From Lachnospiraceae bacterium (GTDB lineage: Bacteria; Bacillota; Clostridia; Lachnospirales; Lachnospiraceae): a stretch of DNA of 64,000 bases. The stretch covers positions 1 through 64,000 of the forward strand of contig SFDP01000008.1 of assembly GCA_004558185.1 (NCBI GenBank), in the 5' to 3' direction. Below are positions 16,393 to 25,006 of the stretch, piece by piece. Below the pieces are notes generated by a model. That model saw only the letters and a program-made list of their open reading frames with translations, searched no databases and was not told where the DNA came from. Every line of letters begins with the position of its first letter. Position 1 is the first letter of the stretch. The position numbers and the translations under genes were made by a program.

Positions 16393-17598
16393 ATGAAGCA
16401 GATATGGAAGCACAGATATAAGCTGATGCAAACCTTAGGGAAAGGAGGAACAGGTCAGGTTTATAAGGTTTGGGATATTCATCTGGAGAAGGAGTGGGCA
16501 ATGAAGGAAATGGAAAGGGATAGTGGACAAGAGCTGCAAATATTGAAGCAACTGGCCTTTTACCGTTTTCCACGTATTGTAGATGCTTTTCGGGAGGGGG
16601 ATAAGAATTTTTTTGTAATGGATTTTATTCAGGGGATATCTCTGGAGGAAATATTGAAGAAGGGGCCATTGGAGGAAAAAAGACTACTCGATTTGGGAAA
16701 ACAGATTGCTCAGGCGCTCTGTTATCTTCATGAAAGGGCACCGGTACTGCTGTATCTGGATCTAAAACCCTCTAATATAATTCTTGACGAAAACGGAGAA
16801 GTGAAGCTTGTGGATTTAGGAAGTGTGCTGTTAAAGGGTGAGGGTGGAAATGTCAGCGGAACCATGGGGTTTGCAGCTCCGGAACAGATTAGGGTAAGGA
16901 AGCAGGGGTGTGAGCTGAATGAACAGGCGGACATTTTCAGTCTTGGTATGCTGCTTTTTGTCATGGCTGTCGGAACGGCGAAAAAACTTCCCGCAGTGGA
17001 AGAAGGTAGACGTTATGGAGTCAGCGTTCGACAATATAATCCCCTGATTTCTCCAGCATTGGAAAAAATTATTGAAAAATGTACCAGAGGGAGCAGAGAA
17101 AAACGCTTTTCAAGTATGAGGGATGTGGAGCAGAAGCTGGAGCTTTGCCAAAAGAAGCTGGTAAAGTGCAAAAGGCCATTTTTTACCCGGAGAAACAGGA
17201 TTTGTACTTTGTGGAGAAAGGAATGGGAACAGGAGAGAAGCATTCTTTGTACACAAGGAAAGCCCGGACTTTATTTTACAGGAAGGAGAAGCAGACAGTC
17301 TTTTTTTCTTTGGTTAGGCATAGGGGCAGCAGCGGTGACGGGACTGATGACTGCCTATGGCTTTTGTGCTTCTCAGAGCCTGGCACAGGAGACGAGAGAA
17401 GAGCTTAGGGTGGTTATTCGGGATAGTGAGGGGAGAAAGGTTCTGGTAAAAAAAGGAGGAATTTACAGCACGAAGGACAATCTTTTTTTTGAAATTCCGT
17501 GGGATACTTTAGAAAAAGATGATTGTGAGATCGTCATTCTTTGCAGACAGGAGGGGGAGGCAGAACAGTATTTTGGGATTCAATGTCAAAAAAAATAG
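16393..17598 (+). CDS. Membrane Ser/Thr protein kinase without PASTA domains
   Basis: 401 residues: N-terminal kinase domain (about 8-265), a basic juxtamembrane segment, one transmembrane helix (about 304-326) and only about 65 extracytoplasmic residues. GKGGTGQVY, the ATP-anchoring Lys38, LKPSN with catalytic Asp123, and AAPEQ are present. Two canonical positions differ: HRD reads YLD and DFG reads DLG. It is therefore a non-RD kinase, probably not controlled by activation-loop phosphorylation. The short outer domain differs from PrkC/Stk1. ATG 16393 is chosen over the TTG at 16357, which lies inside the upstream repeat. Partner: the PP2C gene before it. Confidence 0.9.
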   Translation: MKQIWKHRYKLMQTLGKGGTGQVYKVWDIHLEKEWAMKEMERDSGQELQILKQLAFYRFPRIVDAFREGDKNFFVMDFIQGISLEEILKKGPLEEKRLLDLGKQIAQALCYLHERAPVLLYLDLKPSNIILDENGEVKLVDLGSVLLKGEGGNVSGTMGFAAPEQIRVRKQGCELNEQADIFSLGMLLFVMAVGTAKKLPAVEEGRRYGVSVRQYNPLISPALEKIIEKCTRGSREKRFSSMRDVEQKLELCQKKLVKCKRPFFTRRNRICTLWRKEWEQERSILCTQGKPGLYFTGRRSRQSFFLWLGIGAAAVTGLMTAYGFCASQSLAQETREELRVVIRDSEGRKVLVKKGGIYSTKDNLFFEIPWDTLEKDDCEIVILCRQEGEAEQYFGIQCQKK

Positions 17599-17632
17599 GA
17601 TAGGCAAATGGTCAGTTTTCAAGTATACTTAG

Positions 17633-17746
17633 GGAAACACTGATTAAATCAGTATTTTCCAGAACCTCTGGCAGACCATGCGAGTTTGCAGGGAAATTGC
17701 TGCCTGAAGCACGAATTCGGAGCAAAACGCTTTAGTCAGTGTTTTC
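17633..17746. repeat. Small element with terminal inverted repeats upstream of ispG
   Basis: AAACACTGATTAAA (17635-17648) and TTTAGTCAGTGTTT (17731-17744) form a 13/14 inverted repeat about 110 bp apart. The left end can also fold on itself (ACTGAT/ATCAGT). The interior has no open frame of note. It looks like a MITE-like or REP-like unit, but no second copy is in the window. Confidence 0.45.
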
Positions 17747-17842
17747 TTGTAAAAGCGATAGTTCATCTATATTGCAGTTTTTATCATACAGCCTAAGAAA
17801 GGAACCCTTAACATTGTTAAAGGTTTTGGAATGGAGGGAAAG

Positions 17843-18910
17843 ATGTTTAGAGATAAGACGAAGATCGTTTCAATAGGAAATAAAAAAATCGGTGGTGGAA
17901 ATCCGATCTTGATCCAGTCCATGACTAATGTACCCACGGAAAAGGTAAAAGAATGCGTGGAGCAGATCCTGAGACTTGAGGCAGCAGGCTGTGAAATCAT
18001 TCGTTGTACGGTGCCAACTTTGGAGGCTGCCAGGGCAGTGGCTGAAATTAAGAGGCAAATTCATATACCTCTGGTTGCGGATATTCATTTTGATTATCGT
18101 ATGGCCATTGCCGCAATGGAAAATGGAGCGGATAAGATCAGAATAAATCCTGGAAATATAGGGTCTCGTGAAAAGATTGAAGCGGTAATCAAAGTGGCAA
18201 AGGAAAGAAATATTCCCATTCGTATTGGAGTAAACAGCGGATCTTTGGAAAAACATCTGATAGAGAAATATAATGGTGTTACCGCACAGGGGATTGTAGA
18301 GAGTGCCTTGGATAAAATTCGGATTATTGAAGAACTGAATTATGATAATCTGGTAGTCAGCATTAAGTCCTCAGATGTGATGATGTGTGTAAAGGCTCAT
18401 GAGCTTCTGGCTGAGAAAATCCCTTATCCACTGCATATAGGGATTACTGAATCTGGTACGGTGGCCAGCGGTAATATTAAGTCGGCCGTTGGGTTAGGGA
18501 TAATTCTCTATCAGGGAATCGGAGATACTATTCGAGTGTCTCTGACCGGAGATCCGGTGGAAGAAATAAAGTCTGCGAAGCTGATTCTAAGAACACTGGG
18601 ATTAAGAAAGGGTGGAGTAGAGGTGGTTAGCTGCCCCACCTGCGGCAGAACAAAAATTGATTTAATTAAGCTGGCAAATCAGGTAGAGGATATGGTGGCG
18701 GATATTCCGCTGGATATTAAGGTGGCAGTAATGGGCTGTGTGGTCAATGGCCCGGGAGAAGCCAGAGAAGCGGATATCGGAATAGCCGGAGGGATAAATG
18801 AAGGCCTGTTAATTAAAAGAGGCGAGGTAGTTAAGAAGGTTCCGGAGGAAGAACTGCTGGGAGTTCTGCGGGAAGAACTGTTAAATTGGAATAAAAAAGA
18901 GGAAAGATGA
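17843..18910 (+). CDS. ispG: 4-hydroxy-3-methylbut-2-en-1-yl diphosphate synthase (flavodoxin)
   Basis: [4Fe-4S] enzyme of the MEP pathway converting MEcPP to HMBPP in the cytoplasm. 355 residues, the short bacterial form. Cluster ligands are Cys264 and Cys267 (SCPTCGRTKID) and Cys299 (MGCVVNGPGEA), with the neighbouring Glu as fourth ligand in the family. ATG 17843 follows GGAGGG by 5 nt; the in-frame ATG at 17831 overlaps the SD. Its TGA overlaps the polC ATG, so the two are translationally coupled. Confidence 0.96.
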   Translation: MFRDKTKIVSIGNKKIGGGNPILIQSMTNVPTEKVKECVEQILRLEAAGCEIIRCTVPTLEAARAVAEIKRQIHIPLVADIHFDYRMAIAAMENGADKIRINPGNIGSREKIEAVIKVAKERNIPIRIGVNSGSLEKHLIEKYNGVTAQGIVESALDKIRIIEELNYDNLVVSIKSSDVMMCVKAHELLAEKIPYPLHIGITESGTVASGNIKSAVGLGIILYQGIGDTIRVSLTGDPVEEIKSAKLILRTLGLRKGGVEVVSCPTCGRTKIDLIKLANQVEDMVADIPLDIKVAVMGCVVNGPGEAREADIGIAGGINEGLLIKRGEVVKKVPEEELLGVLREELLNWNKKEER

Positions 18911-21900
18911 GTAAGGCATTTTTGGAGGTTTTCCCCACTTTAGAATTGAATAAGCATTTACACACTATGCTGGAAAATACCATAGTGGAGAGAATTACAG
19001 GAAATCGACAGAAGGATTTTCTGCGAGTTTATTTGTATAGTGATCATTTACTGGAAAAGGAATTGATACTGGAAACAGAGAAAGAAATCATGAAGCAGCT
19101 TTTTCCACGGGATCGAGTGACAGTGAAGATTCAGGAAAAATTTTCCCTGTCTTCCCAATACACTTTGAAGAACTTGCTGGAAATTTATCAGAAAAGTATT
19201 TTAACAGAATTGGAAAGGTATAATCATATCCTTTATTCCATGGTCAAGCATGGAGAATTTATTTATGAAGATGAACAGCGGCTTGAAATACGCCTTCCGG
19301 ATATGGTGCTGTATCGGGATAAAGGGGAGGAACTGCTGCAGATTTTGGAAAAGATTCTGGTGGAACGGTGTGGAATGAATGCGATTCTTTCTCTTTCCTA
19401 TGAGGAAAAGGAGGAGAAGGATTACGGCAGGGCGGACAGAGAGCGAATCCGGCAGCAGGTAGCAGAAATCTCTCGTCGCATTGATTCGATGGAGGGGGAA
19501 GAGCGTCAGAAGGAAGAAGTCCCAGACACTCTAAGGCAGAGAGATAAATCAGAGGCTGAGCAGGCGAAAGCCGTAGATAAGTCAGCAGGGCAGGAGCTTG
19601 CAGGCTCAAACGGTGGAGCGAAAGGAAAATGGACAAAGAGTCCGGGAGATAAAACGGAGAACAGGAGAGCTTTGAAGCGTTCCGACAATCCGGATGTGAT
19701 TTACGGCAGAGATTTTGAAGATGAGGCTATTCCAATTGTGGATATCATTGGAGAAATGGGAGAGGTAACCATCCGGGGGCAGATAATTTCACTTGATACA
19801 AGAGAGATTCGTAATGAAAAGACGATCGTTATTTTTGATGTAACAGATTTTACGGATACGATGACAATAAAGCTCTTTTCACGCAATGATCAACTGGAAG
19901 AATTACTGGGAGAAATCAAGAAAGGAACATTTATTAAGCTGAAGGGCTTATCCACTTTGGACAAGTTTGACGGAGAGCTTACTATCGGCTCCCTGTCCGG
20001 GGTAAAAAAAATAAAGAATTTTACCACGAGTCGTGTGGATACAAGTCCACAGAAGAGGGTTGAGCTGCATTGTCATACAAAAATGAGCGATATGGATGGG
20101 GTATCCGATGCGAAGGCTATTGTTAAGCGAGCCTATCAGTGGGGGCATCCTGCCATTGCTATTACAGACCATGGCGTGGTGCAGTCCTTTCCGGAAGCAA
20201 ATCATGTTTGGGAAGACTTGTGGAAGGAAGAGAAGAGCCGGCGAAAAGAGGCGGGAGATGAGCATCCCGATCCCCATGATTTTTTCAAAATCATCTATGG
20301 AGTTGAGGCTTATCTGGTAGATGATTTGAAAGGAATCGTTACAGCCGATCAGGGCCAGACTCTGGAACACAGCTTTGTTATTTTTGATATTGAAACTACC
20401 GGTTTTTCGCCGGTGAAGAATCGAATAATTGAAATTGGTGCAGTCAAGGTGCAGGGAGGAGAGATCAGAGGGCATTTTTCTACTTTTGTGAATCCTCAGA
20501 CTCCGATTCCTTATGAGATTGTCAGACTGACCGGAATCGATGATAATCAGGTATCACAGGCACCTCTGATTGAGGAGGCGCTGCCTGAATTTTTAGCTTT
20601 CTGTGAGGATGCTGTACTGGTCGCTCATAATGCCGGCTTTGACATGAGCTTTATTTTGGAAAACTGCTCCCGGCTAGGGCTTCCTACTAATTATACTTAT
20701 GTGGATACACTTGCACTGGCCAGGGTGTTGCTCCCCGGACAGGCCAAGCATACGTTGGACTCAGTCTGTAAAACGCTGAAAATCTCTTTGGAGAATCATC
20801 ATCGGGCAGTGGACGATGCGCAGGCTACGGCAGAAATTTTTTTGAACTTTGTGCGTAGGCTGAAGGAGCAGGGAGCAGAGAATCTGACACAGGTAAATGC
20901 ACTGGGGGAAAATTCGCCTCAGGCAATAAGCAAGCTCCCCTATTATCATGCCATTTTATTGGCGGCCAACGAGCAGGGCAGAATTAATATGTATACGTTG
21001 GTTTCTGAATCCCATTTAACCTACTTCAATAAAAAGCCTAAAATACCTAAAAGTCTGTTGATGAAATATAGGGAAGGGATTATTTTGGGAACTGCCTGTG
21101 AGGCAGGAGAACTGTACAGAAGCCTGTTGGATGATAAATCGGATGCCGAGATTGCCAGAATTGTCAACTTTTATGATTATCTGGAAATCCAGCCATTAGG
21201 AAATAATGAGTATATGATTGCCTCTGAACGGATAAGAAACGTTCATTCGATGGAGGATATCATAGCCTTAAATAAGCGTATTGTAAAGTTGGGTGAGCAG
21301 TTCAATAAGCCGGTAGTGGCAACCTGTGATGTCCATTTTCTGGATCCGGATGATGAGGTCTACCGTAGGATCATTATGGCAGGAAAGGGATATAAGGATG
21401 CGGATCAGCAGGCACCCTTATATTTCAGAACCACAGAGGAGATGCTGAAGGAATTTTCTTATTTAGGAAGTGAGAAAGCCAGGGAGGTGGTGATTACCAA
21501 TACCAATTTGATTGCCGACCGCATTGAGAGACTATCTCCGGTTCGCCCGGATAAGTGTCCGCCGGTGATAGAGAATTCCGATCAGATTCTGACCGATATT
21601 TGTTACAATAGGGCTCATGAGATGTATGGAAACCCTTTACCCCAGATTGTAGAGGATAGATTGAAAAAGGAGTTAAATTCCATTATCTCCAACGGATTTG
21701 CCGTGATGTACATTATCGCCCAGAAGCTGGTGTGGAAGTCGGTGGAGGATGGGTATCTGGTAGGCTCCCGTGGATCTGTTGGCTCTTCCTTTGTGGCTAC
21801 CATGTCAGGGATAACTGAGGTCAATCCTTTAAGCCCCCACTATTATTGCAGTAACTGCTTCTACAGTGACTTTGAGTCTGATGAGGTACGTGCATATGCA

Positions 21901-23457
21901 GGGCGGGCAGGAATCGATATGCCGGATAAAAACTGTCCAAAATGTGGAAGCAAGCTGCATAAAGACGGATTTGATATTCCGTTTGAAACCTTTCTGGGCT
22001 TCAAAGGAGATAAGGAGCCGGATATAGACTTAAATTTTTCCGGAGAATACCAGAGTAAGGCACATAAATACACAGAAGTCATATTTGGAGCAGGCCAGAC
22101 CTTTCGTGCAGGGACAATAGGAACCTTAGCAGACAAGACTGCGTTTGGTTATATCAAGAATTACTATGAGGAGAGAGGAATAAAGAAGCGAACCTGTGAA
22201 ATTAATCGTCTGGTCAATGGCTGTACGGGAATCCGAAGAAGTACCGGTCAGCATCCCGGTGGAATCGTGGTTCTTCCGGTAGGGGAGGATATTAATTCCT
22301 TTACCCCTGTACAGCATCCGGCAAATGATATGACTACAGATATTATTACCACTCATTTTGACTATCACTCCATTGATCATAATTTACTTAAGCTGGATAT
22401 TCTGGGACATGACGATCCCACCATGATTCGTATGCTGCAGGATTTAACAGGAGTGGATCCGGTTACTATTCCTTTGGACGACCCCAAAGTAATGTCTCTG
22501 TTTCAAAATACCAGCGCTTTAGGAGTAACACCGGAGGAACTGGGGGGATGCCAGGTGGGATCTCTGGGGATACCGGAGTTTGGTACTGAGTTCGTTATTC
22601 AGATGCTTTTAGATACAAAGCCTCAGACCTTTTCGGATCTGGTGCGTATTTCCGGATTGTCTCATGGTACGGATGTATGGCTTGGAAATGCTCAGGTGCT
22701 GATTGAAGAAGGGAAAGCTACCATTGCTACAGCTATATGTACCCGAGATGATATTATGACTTATCTGATAAATATGGGGGTAGAAAGCTCCCTTTCCTTC
22801 ACCATTATGGAAAGTGTTCGTAAAGGAAAGGGATTGAAGCCGGAGTGGGAAGAGGCTATGCTGGCACAAAATGTACCGGATTGGTATATTTGGTCCTGTA
22901 AAAAAATTCAATATATGTTCCCAAAGGCTCATGCTGCCGCTTATGTTATGATGGCGTGGAGAATTGCCTACTGTAAGGTATACTATCCTTTGGCCTATTA
23001 TGCTGCTTATTTCAGTATACGTGCTTCAGCCTTTTCCTATGAAATTATGTGTCAGGGAAAACAGCATTTGGAAGCAGTAATGGCAGATTACAGGCGAAGA
23101 AGTGATTCTCTGTCTAAAAAAGAGCAGGATACCATGAAGGATATGAAGATTGTTCAGGAAATGTATGCCCGAGGCTTTACCTTTATGCCAATAGACATTT
23201 ATACAGCCCATTCCCGCAATTTTCAGATAGTGGGAGATAAGATCATGCCTTCCTTAAACAGTATAGAGGGACTGGGAGAGAAGGCGGCTGATCAGGTTAT
23301 GGAAGCAGCTAAGGATGGAGCATTTTTATCTAAAGATGATTTTCGGACAAGAACGAAAGTTTCTAAGACGGTGATTGACTTGATGGATTCCCTCCAACTT
23401 TTGGGGGATCTGCCAGAAACCAATCAAATTAGTCTATTTGATTTCAAATTGGGATAA
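18907..23457 (+). CDS. polC: DNA polymerase III alpha subunit, PolC type
   Basis: Main replicative polymerase of low-GC Gram-positives, 1516 residues, somewhat longer than the usual 1430-1460. Order: N-terminal domain, a charged low-complexity linker (about 165-260) that accounts for the extra length, OB fold (VTIRGQIISLDT), PHP domain (ELHCHTKMSDMDG near 384), inserted DnaQ-like 3'-5' exonuclease (FDIETTGF near 493), then the palm with a four-Cys zinc site (CSNC near 980, CPKC) and catalytic PDIDLNFSGEYQ near 1037. It overlaps ispG by 4 nt. Confidence 0.97.
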   Translation: MSKAFLEVFPTLELNKHLHTMLENTIVERITGNRQKDFLRVYLYSDHLLEKELILETEKEIMKQLFPRDRVTVKIQEKFSLSSQYTLKNLLEIYQKSILTELERYNHILYSMVKHGEFIYEDEQRLEIRLPDMVLYRDKGEELLQILEKILVERCGMNAILSLSYEEKEEKDYGRADRERIRQQVAEISRRIDSMEGEERQKEEVPDTLRQRDKSEAEQAKAVDKSAGQELAGSNGGAKGKWTKSPGDKTENRRALKRSDNPDVIYGRDFEDEAIPIVDIIGEMGEVTIRGQIISLDTREIRNEKTIVIFDVTDFTDTMTIKLFSRNDQLEELLGEIKKGTFIKLKGLSTLDKFDGELTIGSLSGVKKIKNFTTSRVDTSPQKRVELHCHTKMSDMDGVSDAKAIVKRAYQWGHPAIAITDHGVVQSFPEANHVWEDLWKEEKSRRKEAGDEHPDPHDFFKIIYGVEAYLVDDLKGIVTADQGQTLEHSFVIFDIETTGFSPVKNRIIEIGAVKVQGGEIRGHFSTFVNPQTPIPYEIVRLTGIDDNQVSQAPLIEEALPEFLAFCEDAVLVAHNAGFDMSFILENCSRLGLPTNYTYVDTLALARVLLPGQAKHTLDSVCKTLKISLENHHRAVDDAQATAEIFLNFVRRLKEQGAENLTQVNALGENSPQAISKLPYYHAILLAANEQGRINMYTLVSESHLTYFNKKPKIPKSLLMKYREGIILGTACEAGELYRSLLDDKSDAEIARIVNFYDYLEIQPLGNNEYMIASERIRNVHSMEDIIALNKRIVKLGEQFNKPVVATCDVHFLDPDDEVYRRIIMAGKGYKDADQQAPLYFRTTEEMLKEFSYLGSEKAREVVITNTNLIADRIERLSPVRPDKCPPVIENSDQILTDICYNRAHEMYGNPLPQIVEDRLKKELNSIISNGFAVMYIIAQKLVWKSVEDGYLVGSRGSVGSSFVATMSGITEVNPLSPHYYCSNCFYSDFESDEVRAYAGRAGIDMPDKNCPKCGSKLHKDGFDIPFETFLGFKGDKEPDIDLNFSGEYQSKAHKYTEVIFGAGQTFRAGTIGTLADKTAFGYIKNYYEERGIKKRTCEINRLVNGCTGIRRSTGQHPGGIVVLPVGEDINSFTPVQHPANDMTTDIITTHFDYHSIDHNLLKLDILGHDDPTMIRMLQDLTGVDPVTIPLDDPKVMSLFQNTSALGVTPEELGGCQVGSLGIPEFGTEFVIQMLLDTKPQTFSDLVRISGLSHGTDVWLGNAQVLIEEGKATIATAICTRDDIMTYLINMGVESSLSFTIMESVRKGKGLKPEWEEAMLAQNVPDWYIWSCKKIQYMFPKAHAAAYVMMAWRIAYCKVYYPLAYYAAYFSIRASAFSYEIMCQGKQHLEAVMADYRRRSDSLSKKEQDTMKDMKIVQEMYARGFTFMPIDIYTAHSRNFQIVGDKIMPSLNSIEGLGEKAADQVMEAAKDGAFLSKDDFRTRTKVSKTVIDLMDSLQLLGDLPETNQISLFDFKLG

Positions 23458-23702
23458 TACCTTATCATTCAGAATTAGTGTGTCTGCACTTGCAGGCAGT
23501 ATCCCTGGAATCATCATTCTATTGGCTTATTCCTTCGCCTGACAGAATGCTGTTATATCCGATGTTGTTTTGTAAAATTAACTAAGACTTGTGACAGGCA
23601 AGGGAATAATGAACAATAGGATTTTTCACATATTTATTTAAGCAATAGAACAGGAAAGGTCGGTTCTATATATGAGGATTAGAATAAAGGAGGATAAGGA
23701 GA

Positions 23703-24350
23703 TTGACAAATGAAGAAATTTTACTGGCTTTATCAAATATGCTGGAGCCTATTAGAGAAGATATTCAGGAGATCAAGGGGGATGTCCAGACACTTAAAGG
23801 AGATGTAGAGGAGCTAAAGGGAGATGTCCAGATGCTCAAGGAAGATGTCCAGACGCTAAAGGGAGATGTCCAGATGCTAAAGGGAGATGTCCAGATGCTC
23901 AAGGGAGATGTCCAGATACTCAAAGGAGATGTAGAGGAGCTAAAGGAAGATGTTCAGATACTCAAAGGAGATGTAGAGGAGCTAAAGGGAGATGTCCAGA
24001 TACTCAAAGGAGATGTAGAGGAGCTAAAGGGAGATGTCCAGATACTCAAAGGAGATGTAGAGGAGCTAAAAGGAGATGTCCAGACGCTCAAGGAAGATGT
24101 CCAGATACTCAAGGAAGATGTCATAAGACTTGAGGAAAGCATGGAGGAAGTCAAGGTAAGAGTCAGAAAGATTGAATTGAATCAGGAAAATGTTATCTTA
24201 CCACGGCTGCAGACTATAGAATCCTGCTATACTTCAACCTATGACAGATATAAAGAGAGTGTTGAAGATTATGAAATAATAAAGCAAGATGTGTCATTAC
24301 TCAAAGAAATTGCAGAAGAACATAGTAAGCAAATTCAAAAAATATCGTAG
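23703..24350 (+). CDS. Heptad-repeat coiled-coil protein of unknown function
   Basis: 215 residues. After a 23-residue N-terminal helix come 17 consecutive heptads of the form (L/I)K(G/E)DV(Q/E)x (residues 24-142), then a helical C-terminal region with a conserved-looking DYEIIKQDVSLLKEI. Leu and Val at a/d positions predict one continuous parallel coiled coil with no signal peptide or membrane segment. The start is TTG 23703, 9 nt after AAGGAGG; no in-frame ATG exists nearby. It ends 15 nt before fchA, so may be in its operon, but no link to folate is evident. The function is not recognised. Confidence 0.8.
   Translation: MTNEEILLALSNMLEPIREDIQEIKGDVQTLKGDVEELKGDVQMLKEDVQTLKGDVQMLKGDVQMLKGDVQILKGDVEELKEDVQILKGDVEELKGDVQILKGDVEELKGDVQILKGDVEELKGDVQTLKEDVQILKEDVIRLEESMEEVKVRVRKIELNQENVILPRLQTIESCYTSTYDRYKESVEDYEIIKQDVSLLKEIAEEHSKQIQKIS
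23772..24128 (+). repeat. 21-bp/42-bp tandem repeat array within the coiled-coil gene
   Basis: Seventeen 21-bp units encode the heptads. From 23916 to 24083 a 42-bp higher-order unit (two heptads, LKGDVEELKGDVQI) recurs four times with very few base changes (units start at 23916, 23958, 24000, 24042). The near-identity at the DNA level points to recent amplification and likely length variation between strains. Confidence 0.9.
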
Positions 24351-24365
24351 AGAGGTCAAACAATT

Positions 24366-24980
24366 GTGGAAGAAAAAATGAATGTTTTTTTAAGCAAACT
24401 GTCCAGCAAGGAGCCAGTGCCGGGAGGCGGAGGGGCAGCAGCATTAATCGGTGCTTTGTCAGCAGCTCTTTGCTCTATGGTCGCAAATCTGACTGCGGGA
24501 AAAAAGAAATACGCCCAATATCAGGAGGATATTGAACGGATATTGCATGAAGTGGAAAAAAAGATATGGGAATTGTACAGCTATATAGACAAGGATGCAG
24601 AAGCCTTTGGCCCTCTTGCAGAAGCGTATGGTATTCCCAAAGAACAGCCCAGGCGGGAGGAAATCCTTCAGAAGGCTCTACAGGAGGCGGCAGAAATTCC
24701 CTTGAAGCTGGCAGAAGCCTTGTATACGCTCATCCCGATTTTAGAAGAGCTGGAAGAGAAGGGGAGTCGTCTTGCCATCAGCGATGTGGCTGTGGCTGCT
24801 GTAGCTTGTCGGGCGGCACTTGAGGGAGCAGTGATGAATGTTTTTATTAATACCGGATTAATGAAGGATATGGAAAAAGCTGCTTTAATGAACAGGAGAG
24901 CCCGGGAACTGACAGAAGAGGGAAGCAGGCGCTGTCAGGCGGTGTATGAGAGAATCAAGGAAGACTTGTGCAGAATTTGA
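24366..24980 (+). CDS. fchA: Methenyltetrahydrofolate cyclohydrolase / cyclodeaminase family protein
   Basis: 204 residues of the all-helical FTCD C-terminal (cyclodeaminase) family, the size of Clostridial FchA (about 208). The signature VPGGGGAAALIGALSAALCSMV (shown in part: PGGGGAAALIGAL) binds folate; KKYAQYQEDIERIL and the C-terminal AISDVAVAAVACRAALEGA are typical. It hydrolyses 5,10-methenyl-THF to 10-formyl-THF. It is directly followed by a FolD lacking cyclohydrolase residues, which makes this assignment stronger. The start is uncertain: GTG 24366 (AGAGAGG about 10 nt upstream) or ATG 24378. Confidence 0.88.
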   Translation: MEEKMNVFLSKLSSKEPVPGGGGAAALIGALSAALCSMVANLTAGKKKYAQYQEDIERILHEVEKKIWELYSYIDKDAEAFGPLAEAYGIPKEQPRREEILQKALQEAAEIPLKLAEALYTLIPILEELEEKGSRLAISDVAVAAVACRAALEGAVMNVFINTGLMKDMEKAALMNRRARELTEEGSRRCQAVYERIKEDLCRI

Positions 24981-25006
24981 TGGAGGGAAGGAGACAAGGA
25001 CTAAGC

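Noticed and set aside
23458..23702. Promoter or RNA gene in the gap before the coiled-coil gene
   Set aside because: Scanned for -35/-10 pairs and stems; nothing stood out beyond the SD at 23687-23693.
23772..24128. Tandem repeats considered as a CRISPR array
   Set aside because: The units are contiguous without spacers, are exact multiples of three and lie in a coding frame with heptad periodicity.
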